Origin: Mesostigma viride
Taxonomy: Eukaryota > Streptophyta > Mesostigmatophyceae > Mesostigmatales > Mesostigmataceae
DNA length: 64,000 bases
Reading direction: 5' to 3'
NCBI GenBank assembly: GCA_009746045.1
Contig: RPFO01000111.1
Coordinates: 137,001 to 201,000 of the forward strand
This document shows, piece by piece, positions 11,210 to 22,900 of the stretch. The notes under the pieces were generated by a model. That model worked only from the letters and a program-made list of their open reading frames with translations. It was not told the origin of the DNA and searched no databases. Position numbers and translations under genes: made by a program. Numbering within the stretch: the stretch's first letter is position 1; every line of letters begins with the position of its first letter.

Positions 11210-12846
11210 ATGCTATCTGCAGTTGCATCATTGAGCCCTGCTCTGGCAAGCTTGGGGCAAGACACTTGGTGTATTGAGCCACATGTTTCCCCCCGTAAAT
11301 TAGCCAAGGCGCCACTGGTTCACCTCAAAAGCGCATTCGCAGGTTCCTCAGTTGTCGTCGGCAGGGCTGGTCTGGGCCGTCGCAGCAGCCAGCGAAGCAG
11401 GATGACCGATGTCACGTGCCGTGCATCCGGGGACGGCTCCTCCCAACCACAGCGGTAGGTGAATGTTATACTTCAACATGCACTTTACGGCCCATATCTA
11501 GTGTTTGGCGTGACTCCAAAGGAGGAGAAATGAGCACCCCCGTTTCAGGAACATATTCCCAATGCATGACTATTCTCGCCTCATTTCATGCTTCTAGCTA
11601 GCACGGCTCTCGCGGAATGCATGGCCTGTGACACGATGCTCCTTGTGACCGCGCTCCCTGCACTGCCTGCCCTCCGTGCTTACGCTGCCGTGTCCACGCC
11701 AGCTCGGCCGTGAAACGCTGGCCGCGCACGGCGGTGGTCGGGCTGCTCGGCGGCGGCCAGCTGGGGCGGATGCTAGCACAGGCGGCGTCCCAGCTGGGAG
11801 TGAAGATTGCGGTGCTGGACGCACCAGGCACGCCGGCAACCAGCTTGGCCCACCAGCACGTGGATGGCAGCTTTAGGGACGCGCAGAAAGTGCAGCTGCT
11901 GGCGTCCGTGTGAGTGGCGCAGCACCCTCGACCTGCCTGCTTCTTGACCTTGATCGCCCCTTGCATTTTTGGTTGCCTCCTTCTATTTGTCTTGCCTGCA
12001 CATCCCCCGTGGCTCCTCGGATGACCTTCCCCCGCTCCTAGGGCAGACGCCCCCCACCGCCTCGGGCTGACCTGTGGTAGCACCACATCTGCCAAGTCAG
12101 CCATCCGTGCGCCCGCGCACACCTACCGTTGATGATGCCGCCTTCCTCCGCCCCTCCTGTGCTCCCCCACCCTCCTACCCTCTTGTCGCGGCTGCTTGCT
12201 GTGTCATGTCTGGCCTGTGATGTCCACCCCCCGTGGTCCATCCCTGCCGCGGGACATGAGGTATGCCGCCTGGCACATGGGGCCCTCGCTTGCCAGCTGC
12301 TCTCCCCTGCGTGGCATCTGCTGCAAGTGCCGTGCCTTGTGCACTATGTCATACCCACGGTCCCAATCCATCAGGTGTATGTGACAAAATTTTAAATGAG
12401 GTAATAGAAAGAATCAACCACTACCCATCATCGCCTTATCACTTATAGAGAGCCTTATTATTTTTGCCCCCCACGTGTATGGTGACGTCTGCGCCTCACC
12501 CACCACGCACACCCGTGTGCATGCGCGTGCGGAGACGGCTGCCAGCTCGGACGTGATCACGGTGGAGATCGAGCACGTCGACGTGGCCGCGCTGGAGCAG
12601 CTCGAGAGGCAGGGGGTCAGCGTGCAGCCGACGCCCGCCACGCTGCGCACGATACAGGTAACTATGTGCGTGCACGTTGGAGGGGGTGCAACGGGCGCTA
12701 TTTAGACTATGCAATGTGCGTGCGTAAAGAGCGGGGGTACGGCAGCTCATGTGTTTGTGTGTGTAGGAGGGAGAAGAGTGTCACACAGATGACCCGCGCC
12801 ACAGCACACCGTGCAGTTGCATGTGGGAAGGAGTCGGGACATGGTT

Positions 12847-12898
<52 letters not shown>

Positions 12899-15800
12899 CC
12901 CGCGGCCTCACATACATGTTTTCCTGTTCTTGGGGCCCTCACGTCTATGTCTGTTCGTGTTTTCCTGAACGTCGCACGGGCTGTGCCTGTTTCGTGCTTG
13001 CATACGTTGCATCCCTGTGGGTGTGGACCATCCCACTGGGCACACGGCCTTTCCCCCCACCCCACCCCCTTTTGGTGGTGGACCTTCCCCCCCCTCCCCC
13101 CCCCCCCCCCCCCCTTGGGGCAGGACAAGTATCTCCAGAAGAAGCATTTCTCGTCCAACGGGGTTGCGCTGGGGCCCTTCCGCAAGGTGCGCCGTTTGCC
13201 ATAACGTTGAATATTGGTGGTTTGTTTCGAGTGTGCGTGCGATCAATAGTAATGCTGGCCGTGACACAAACGTAATGCTGGCCGAAACACAAAGAGCGAT
13301 ACTGGCCGCAACACAAAATGTAATGCTGGCCGCAACGCAAATAGTAATGCTGACCGCAACGTATCGGTAATGCTGGCCGCAACACATCTGCAATGCTGGC
13401 TGCCACAGGATGACGTATACAATAACGTCATAGCTTCCCAGCTCAACCACGTCACGATTTTACTGCCCACTCAACAAGGTTTGCTGTGAAGCAGGAACCG
13501 CGGCACATGCGAGTGGGTTTACTCACTGCTGCCACTTGGCCGCAAGCACACGGCACTGGCCTGGTTACCTGCACACGGCACTGGTAACCTGCACACGGCA
13601 CTGGTTACCTGCCGAGAACGGGCGTGTGGGGATGAGCCGTGTTGGCATGTGGCATGTTGGAATGTGGCATGTTGGAATATGGCATGCTTGAAAACACCCC
13701 TTTGCGAGCCATCCTGGGAATGCCACCGCTCTGTGCCCGGAGTCGATTACCTGCAGCATGCCCAAGCGCCACTACACATTTTTTTAAACAAGGGCAGCGG
13801 TTTGCAGAACGGTGGGGGCTACGTACGAAAGCGAAAGCCATGAGTGGTGCCATGGCGGTGCACGCTTGCCATCTCTTCTTAGCATTTTGTCTGGCGACCT
13901 TTTCTGGTAGGTTTGGCTGGCATTTGTGGTACGTCTTTTTGTCCTTGGAATGTGTTTATGGCAGGGGTTTCATGTGGCAGAGCAGCTATCTGCATGGGGA
14001 AGCGCAGGATATGCTACCCGTGGGTGCAGCCGTGTGCATTGGCATGCCAACTGACAGCTGGCAGACACAATCCCCTTTTATCTGCCACCCACATCCTGCC
14101 CTCGCCCTCGCCCTCGCCCTCGCCCTCGCCCTCGCCCTCGCCCTCGCCCTCGCCCTCGCCCTCGCCCTCGCCCTCGCCCTCGCCCTCGCCCTCGCCCTCG
14201 CCCTCGCCCTCGCCCTCGCCCTCGCCCTCGCCCTCGCCCTCGCCCTCGCCCTCGCCCTCGCCCTCGCCCTCGCCCTCGCCCTCGCCCTCGCCCTCGCCCT
14301 CGCCCTCGCCCTTGCCCTCGCCCTCGCCCTCGCCCTCGCCTCGCTCTCACTGTTGCATGTGCATCACAGATCGAATCCATTGACGAGGCCTACACGGCCG
14401 GGAAGGACTTTGGCTACCCGCTCATGATCAAGAGCCGGCGACTCGCGTACGACGGCCGAGGCAACGCGGTGGCCCGCTCGGCGGATGAGGTGCAGGCGGC
14501 CATAAAGAGTAGGTGGCCAGGGTGGTGGCCATTGGCAGCAGGTGGTGAGGGGGGCGTGGAAGGTCGGTTGTATATAGCTGCGTGGTGGGTGGCCATCGAC
14601 AGCAAGTGGTGAGGGGGGCGTAGAAGTAATGTTGTAAATAGCTGCGTGGTGGGGGGGGTGGCCATCAACAGCAGGTGATGAGGGGGGCTTGGAAGGTTGG
14701 TTGTAAATAGCTGCGTGGTGAGGGGGGTGGCCAGAAACAGCAGGTAGGGCTTGGAAGGTTGGTGGTAAATACCTGGGTGGTGAGGGGGGCGGCCATCGAC
14801 AGCAGGCGATGAGGGGGGCGTGGAAGGTTGGTTGTAAATAGCTGCGTGGTGAGGGGGGTGGCCGTCAACAGCAGGTGGTGAGGGGGGCGTTGAAGGTTGG
14901 TTATAAATAGCTGCGTGGTGAGGAGGGTGGCCATCCACAGCAGGTGGTGAGGGGGGCGTGGAAGGTTGGTTGTAAGTAGCTGGGTGGTGAGGGGGGTGGC
15001 CATCGACAGCAGGTAGCTGGGCAGGCTATCTAAAAAAAAAAAAGGTAGCGCCCCCCACGTTAAGCCTGGCGTATGGCTCGGTGTGGGGTCAATGCGTTCA
15101 TGCCCCAGGGACCACTTGCCCAGGCCCCAGGGGTGCTTCATGGCCCATGGGGTTGTAACAACTGTGTGGCTTCCGAGTTTCGGGCTTCCTGCAGCTTTCA
15201 TTGGTAAAGGAATACAAGTGTTGCTGCTTCTAAAAAGGTTTCCGTTGCGACAAGAAACCTCTTTTTCCTCTAACAGAGCGCTGCAAGGCAGGCAAGATAT
15301 GCTTTCCTCCTCTTTTGTAATGCTGCGGTTGCCATGGCTGTGCGTTGGATGACAAGTACATGGCACCCTGGCCGGGACACGGCTCCCTGGAAAGGTAGAG
15401 ATCTCTGACTCCTACCTGGTGACCCTGTTGCCCTGTTCGCGTGCCTGGGCGCTACTCCCAGAGCTGGGGGGCATCGAAAACGGACTCTACGTGGAGAAAT
15501 GGTGCCCCTATGTGAAGGTGAATGGACCTGTAGTGCACTTATATGAAGGTGTGCAGGCAAATATTGTGCGTTTGTCAAGAAGTCAAGGTGCGTGGACAAT
15601 CGCCCTTACGTGAATGTGTGTTGCGGCAGGTTGGAGACCGCCAGTGCCTGGCTGGGTTAAGCAATGCCCCGCCCGGGAGGGACCAACCTGTTTGGCATGT
15701 TGTGGTTGCAGAGGATACATGGGGGCTACCCACACGACTCATACACTTGGGTTTGCTGCTGGCTGCTGTCAAGCAGTTCTCATTTTGTTCATGGAAGTCT

Positions 15801-16871
15801 GGGGCGCCGCCACTACGCTCGACAGGTGTTGCCACACGTGCTGCCTGCTTGCGGCCACTGACAAGTGGCGCGGTTCTTTTGACACTGCCTGCATAACCCA
15901 AGTGTCACCGGCTTGATGGATGCGTGCGCCTGGGACCCAGACATTTGCATAGCTACTTCGCGTTGCCGCCTGTGCTCGGTCGATCATATCCTGCGCAGGT
16001 CTCGCAGAGGCCCTTATCATCGTGGCATGTGCATGGAAACTCCAGTACCGATGCGCCAGCGTATGGCAAGGCCATTGTGGTCGGTGCATATGGCAAGGCA
16101 ATCATGGTTGGTGCGCCAGCGTATCCATCACAGGCCCGCATCTTCCGGCGGGTGCCTGCGTATCTCTTGAGCATAAACTCTTATCGAGGCCACCCTGGCA
16201 GGAAACTGCTGAGGGATGCGGAGATGCGTGAACCTCTTCTCATTATCATCGCGAGCGGTGGCTTTCTACAACACCCCCTATGACTCCTCGACCCCATCCC
16301 CAAGCCGTCGCTAGCACCTTACCCCCCGCCATGCTCCATGTCTGCGGCACAGTACCCCTGGTTCTCGCAAGCTTTGCCGCGCCGCAGTGTGCCCCTACAT
16401 CTGCTGACATCGTTCCTGCTCCCCCAATCCTCAGGAGCTGGCCCTCACAGCCCTCACGCTCCTGTCCTTGTATCCTTGTGGACATACCCCTGTTGTTGCA
16501 GGAGATCGCCATCATGGTCGCGCGCGGGCTGGACAACAGCGTGGTGTCCTACCCGGTGGTCGAGACCACCCACAAGTAGGTATCGCGGATGGGATGTTCC
16601 AGGGGTGGAAGGCTGGCCGGGGGGCAAAGGAACAGTCCAAAGGTTAACGATTAGGGCCTGCTGGGTGCGGGATAGTCCGCTGGGCACTGCGCAGCAAACC
16701 GTTGTTGTATGGGGCCAGCAGTGCCGACCAGTACTTTTACTAAGGGGTTTTGGCATTCGTCAAATGGTTGACTATTTGCCTCGGCACTTCGTCAAATGGT
16801 TGACTAATTGCCTTGGCAATTCGTCAAACTGGTTGACTATTTGCCTTGGCAATTCGTCAAACCTTGGGGGA

Positions 16872-16909
<38 letters not shown>

Positions 16910-19900
16910 AGCTTTATTACTTAATAATAAACTTAATCATCTGCTTAAGGTCGCTCACACACGCATGTAATGCACGTGGATAAAACACAATATCACAAGG
17001 TGGTTGTTGACGACAGCATAAAACAATAACTAGCGTCATTCACAGCTAGGCCAGTGTGCATAGCACGAGGCCATTAAACACCCATGACAACCGGCCTCGC
17101 TCCTTGCTGTCTTGGCCCCCTCCTCGCCAGATTTCTTTTCACTAGATTCCTCCTCGCCAGAAATTGAGGCGCTGTCAAATGCATCACTCTCGTCGATGAT
17201 GTTGACTGGCCGCGATCTTCCTCTTCCTGCGCATTAGACCCATCCTGTTCGTCAACCTCTACTCTCTTGCGTTTGTCGCGGCCCTGCCTGCCCTGCTTTT
17301 CATCTAAACTGCGACCTAGGTCGACGATGTTTTCCGTTGCTTCCGGAACAGTTTCTCCAGCTTGCTTTTTAAACAGAGCATCTAAGGTACTGGTCTTGAA
17401 CCCTGCCAAACCGTTTTTCTTTGACATTCTCTAGCTCAATACTCACTAAACATCGCAGGCCGCCATTATAGAAACCATTTCGCATGCAATATTTTATTAC
17501 ATTAGTCGCCAGACGGCCAGAGGTCGGAGGTCCTGCCTTCCTCGTCTCACAAACTGGCCGCTGCACAGTGCACTCGAGTGCTCGACAAGGTTTTTGTCCA
17601 GGTTTTTAGTTCAGTACTTCTGTTTTGGTACCCGACTGAAATTGTACTGAACTGTACTGTCTTTCCAAACCAACTCTAGTATGAACTGTACTGCAGCATA
17701 CCTAAGATTTGGCTGCTACGCGCCGCTGGACCTGACTCGCGTGGTTGACGAATACCCTAAACATTGCGTCAAACCGGTTGACGAATTGTGGAAAATATTC
17801 GTCAAATGGTTGACGAATTGCCGATTTGGTTGACGAATGTGGTTGACGAATTGCCCAAAATGGTTGACTTTTTTACGACTCATTTTGAAATTCGTCAACC
17901 AGCTGACGAATTCGTCCCGTTAGTAAAAGCACTGGTGCCGACCCATGGCCCAGGCTGATGAAGTGCACTGGAACATCTTCTAATCGCCGCCACTGCCTCG
18001 CGTCGCTCTAACATAAATTATTTCCTTTATTTGTTCATCGCTTCCTCGGACCCCTGCAGGGACAACATCTGCTGGACCGTGGTCTGCCCGGCCTCCGTCC
18101 CTGCCAGCATCGCCAGGGAGGCGACGCGCGTGGCGGAGCGCGCCATCGGCTCCCTCAGCGGCGCGGGCGTGTTCGGGGTGGAGCTGTTTGTGCTGGCGGA
18201 TGGGCAGGTGCGTGCGTTGGGTGGGCAGGTGCGTGCGGGGCTCTGGGCAAGATGCCCTGGCGGGTTGCATGGTAGGTTGCATGGCTTAGAACGGGGGGCC
18301 TCACGTGGGCGGTCTCCGGTGACATGCGGCAGTGGTCAGCGGTGACATGCGGCAGTGCCGATGGTGACATGCGCCAGTGCTGATCGGGGGGCTAAATGCG
18401 GCACAAAAAGACTCGCCCGTTGAGTTCATTTGGCGCGTGCTTCTCCCAATCGGTTTGCTATACCCCGGGTGTGCATGACATCATGCTGTGTGTGTGCATG
18501 ACATGATGATGTGAGTGTGTGCATGACGTCATGGGGCGTGTGTGCATGACATCAGAGGGCGTGTGGTGGCCACGTGGGTGGAACGTGGGCATGGGGTGAG
18601 CCTCGCACTGGACGTGGTCTGTCACGTTACGGACCACTCCGACCGACAGGTGAACCGAACGTGGGCCGCCCGTCGGTTATCGCTACTTCTTGCCTTGCCT
18701 TGCCTTGCCTTGCCTTGCCTTGCCTGGCCTCGCCTCGCCTCGCCTCGCCTCGCCTCGCCTCGCCTCGCCTCGCCTCGCCTCGCCTCGCCTCGCCTCGCCT
18801 CGCCTCGCCTCGCCTCGCCTCGCCTCGCCTCGCCTCGCCTCGCCTCGCCTCGCCTCGCCTCGCCTCGCCTCGCCTCGCCTCGCCTCGCCTCGCCTCGCCT
18901 CGCCTCGCCTCGCCTCGCCTCGCCTCGCCTCGCCTCGCCTCGCCTCGCCTCGCCTCGCCTCGCCTTGCCTTGCCTTGCCTTGCCTTGCCTTGCCTTGCCT
19001 TGCCTTGCCTTGCCTTGCCTTGCCTTGCCTTGCCTTGCCTTGCCTTGCCTTGCCTTGCCTTCAATGCCTCGCCTTGCCATGCCTTGCCTTGCCCTGTCTT
19101 GATTGCCTTGCCTCTCGTCCACGGTTTGCGCAGGTGCTGTTGAATGAGGTGGCGCCACGGCCGCACAACAGCGGTCACTATACGATCGAGGCCTGCGCCA
19201 CGTCCCAGTACGAGCAGCACCTGCGTGCCATCCTGGGCTGGCCGCTGGGCGACACCTCGCTCATGGTGGGCGCGGCCGCCATGCTCAACATTCTCGGCGA
19301 CGGCGATGTGAGTCCACGCAGCGACAGTACGTCATCGTGGCTTGAGTCAGTGGTGCATGCTTGCGGGTGACAAGAGCCAGCAGCGGTAGTAGCAACAGTA
19401 GAAGCTGGGGTTGCTAGAAGTGCCAGCAGCAACAGCACTAGTTGAAAAAGAGCGGGCAGCGGGCAGCGGGCAGCAGGCAGCATTCCTGCGCTCCTTCCTC
19501 TTCCTTGCCGCTCATCCTTGTGCCGGGTACTCATTGTGGCGGCACGCCCATACTGAACTTCTCCTCTCCGCCGGACGGCGTTTGTTCCTCTCCGGATGAT
19601 GGCAGGGCAAGGAGGCGATGGAGGCCGCGTATGCGCTGATGGACGCGGCGATGGAGGTACCAGGGGCCAGCGTGCACTGGTACATGAAGGAAGGTGGGTC
19701 GGTGCTACTACACAAGCTATGGTGACCAGTGCATGAAGGATGCTGGATGGTTATACACAAACTTAGTGACCGGTGTGTGAAGGGAGATGATTTCCATGTT
19801 CTACAAGTAAATTAGCGTGTAGAACAGCCGGGTGCATTAGTGCATGTGCTGAGCGCATGAGGCAAATGTGCACAGGTTCAGTATCAACAATAGTTTATGA

Positions 19901-22900
19901 ATGTGATGCCACCAGGGGTAAAGGAATAAGTTTTGAAAAAATTAAGTTTTTAATGATCCTTTCTTCAAACCTCTTGGTTGTGGCTAGGGGTCAGTTATTG
20001 CCACTTTTCTCTGAATGGAAGTGAACGGCAAGCCCATCATCGATTTTTCCATGTTCTGCGCGCAACTTCGACCAAGTGGCCAACCAGCTGAGAGTCACAT
20101 TGACCGACCAAGTGGCCAAGCAGCTGAGAGTCATAGTGACCGACCAAGTGGCCAACCAGCTGAGAGTCACATCGACCGACCAAGTGGCCAAGCAGCTGAG
20201 AGTCACATCGACCGACCAAGTGGCCAAGCAGCTGAGAGTCATAGCGACCGTTCGGGTCAAAATGATTTCCGCTCTCCCCTCGTTTCTCCGACATGAAATG
20301 CCTCTCCCCCTCTGCCTCGCTACGAGCTGCCTCTCCCCTTCTTGTCATACTAGAAGTGCTAGTGTGTCCTTTAGCCTCCCCTTTGTCCCCCTCTCCCCTG
20401 TCCCCTTGCGTGCCCCCCCCCCCTCTCCCATCGCCCCCCCAGAAATCCGGGCGCAGCGCAAGATGGGCCACATCACCATCGTGGCCCCTAACATGGCCAC
20501 CTGCCAGGCACGCCTGCGGGCGATTGCGGCTGCTGGCGGCTACGACCTGGACTCCATCCCAATGGGCGCGCCCAACATGGTGGCATCCGCGTCAACGCCC
20601 ACGCCCGTGCCCACACCGGCAGCAAGCAAGCCCGCGCCTGCGTCCACGCCCACACCTGCACCCGCGGCATCCGCCAGCAAGCCGCCCGCGTCCCCTTCTT
20701 CTCCCACCAAGAAGGCAGCGCCTGCGCCCGCACCAACCGCGGCTGCTGCGGCGCCCACCCCAGCAGCGGCGGCGGCCCCTGCTCCCTCCAGTATGTGCTC
20801 TCATGGTTGTCCCTTCATGCTTGCGCCCTCATGCTTGCGCCATCGTCCTTGCGCCGTCATGCTTGCGCCATCGTGCTTGCACCCCCATGCTTGCGGTGCC
20901 AGCTGTACGTAGCTCCTCGCGGTTGCATATCCATGGAACGTAGTATGCGTGTTATAGTGACCCATTATCCATGGAACATTGTATGCGTGTTATAGTGACC
21001 CTTGTACATCTATGCATAGTATGCATAGTATGTGCATCGTGTTGTCTCCTTGATCACAGGGTGTCTATGCTCCTTTTGGTTGCGACGTGGTGCCTGTGCG
21101 GCATCTACGTGGGGTACTTGTGGTCTCCATCCATGGCTGTATCAAAAGCACGGCGCGCGTTTGTGGTCCCATAGCGGTCTATGTAGTAGTATAGCACACA
21201 CGTACCCGCATTTGCTCTGAGACTGCCCCGGCTGCCCGACTCTTGTCACAATCGGCCATGCATGCATGTAAATATTGCGTGCATGCATGCTCTGGCCATA
21301 GCCTGTACATCCTCACCGATGGCGCGGTCGCGCTGCCCCTTGGCTCCCTATGCGGCCGTGCTGGGCTCCACAACGCATGCTGTGCCGATTGTTTTGTGTG
21401 CCCCAATGGGGAGGCGTTGGGGGGCCGGTGCATTGTGGAAGGGGTATGGCTGCTGGGTTTAAGGAGTTTGATTTGTGGTAGGGATGTACATGCCGGTTTG
21501 GTCTGTGGTAGGCGCAGGGCCGATGGCCGCGTGGCCTCGTGCGGAGAAGACGGTGGGATGTGGTGGGTCCACAGGCGTTCCGTCGCCGCTGCCCGTTTCT
21601 GGATACTTCTTCCGAGTCTGGGTAAACTTCTGTTTTGTGAAGATGACCTGTGGATGATGATTCACGCGACCTTTGTGCCAATTAGGAACCGTCCCGTGGG
21701 CTCTATCATGCCACTGCATCTAATGAATACTGGGGCTATTCCATCGTATCATCTAATGAATACTGGGGCTATTCCATTGCATCATGGGCTATAACAGTGT
21801 TGTCCTGTTTGGGGCTATTCCATCGTATCATGGGCTACAACAGTGTTGTCCTGTTTGGGGCTATTCCATTGCATCATGGGCTATAACAGTGTTGTCCTGT
21901 TTGGGGCTATTCCATTGCATCATGGGCTATAACAGTGTTGTCCTGTTTGTCTACTACATACTATACCGCGGTTCCCTCCCATCTTTCGAACCACCAGAAT
22001 CCTCCAGGGATCATTCGCTGGCATGTTGCACTGGGATGATTTTACGGGACTCACTCTCCCTGCCATCGTGCCATCTCTGCCATCGCCCGCCAGGGCACCA
22101 TCCGCCGCTCCGCCTTGCCTGATGCTGCAATCCCGCTTCCCCTTCACTTGCCGCCCTGCCCCGCCACTCATGGCCTCATCCTCACGCGCGGTTCCCTGTG
22201 TTATCGTCACCACCGCTTTATTGTTATCATCGCCACCACTTCCTTGCCTTTCTCCCTGGACCCGCAGAGCCTGCCGCGGCCCCAAAGCCGCTGGTGGGCG
22301 TGATCATGGGGTCGGACTCGGACCTGCCCGTCATGAGCAAAGCGGCCGAGATCCTGGAGGAGTTCGGCGTGCCGTACGAGGTGGGTGGGGCATGCACGCT
22401 GGTGGTAGTGGGTGTGTAGAACAGGATCAGCTCGCCTGGTTTGTGGACACGCTGCTGTGCGCAACATCTGGAAAGGCCCACGTGTGTATGGTTGATGCCC
22501 ACCAGCGCTTTGTTTACAGCGCTCCATTGGATCCGGCTGCCGAAGACGTACGGATCCCGCTGTGGAATAAAGTGCCCGGCGCGGCTCCGGCTAGACGGAT
22601 GGCCCTTATCAGGGCCGCCGCGGCGAAGATTTTTGTAATACGTACTTGTCTCTACGAGACGCGAAATACGTGAGAATGTTCCCCGATCGGATCCGAAAGA
22701 TGTAACAGTTGTTGGTTCGTTTTGCGCCATGTGGCGAACATCGAAAGGAGCCTGAACCCGCTGTCCAGGGTCCGGCTGCCCTTGTGCGACGTTAGACACG
22801 ACCACAACAGTTAATCCCACGCCGGTCAAGAGGGTGTCCGCGGAGGCGTACGTACACTGCGGAAGCTTAGAAACTACTAATGTCAACACACTTAACAGTA

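Larger units (their letters stand above)
16729..17934. mobile_element. hAT-like element in intron 7 of the AIR carboxylase gene
   Basis: Inverted termini CAGTACTTTTACTAA (left) and TTAGTAAAAGCACTG (right) are flanked by an 8-bp direct repeat, GTGCCGAC, at 16721-16728 and 17935-17942. An 8-bp target duplication with termini starting CAGT is typical of the hAT superfamily. Next to the termini, arrays of ATTCGTCAA / GGTTGAC motifs face each other and may be transposase-binding sites. The 1.2-kb interior holds a long G run and one 117-codon frame on the minus strand, but no complete transposase, so the copy is non-autonomous. Confidence 0.7.

Noticed and set aside
13639..14427. 262-codon frame with a long Ala-Leu repeat
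   Set aside because: It is produced by the (CCCTCG)n array; all six frames are open there.
18542..19370. Several ~180-230-codon frames (Ala-Ser-Pro-Arg-Leu type) on both strands
   Set aside because: They are artefacts of the (CCTCG)n/(CCTTG)n array. The real content is AIR carboxylase exon 9 at its end.
22023..22673. 216-codon frame around the PurE domain start
   Set aside because: Different frame from PurE. The real coding is exon 12 (22268-22380) in the frame with GSDSDLP.
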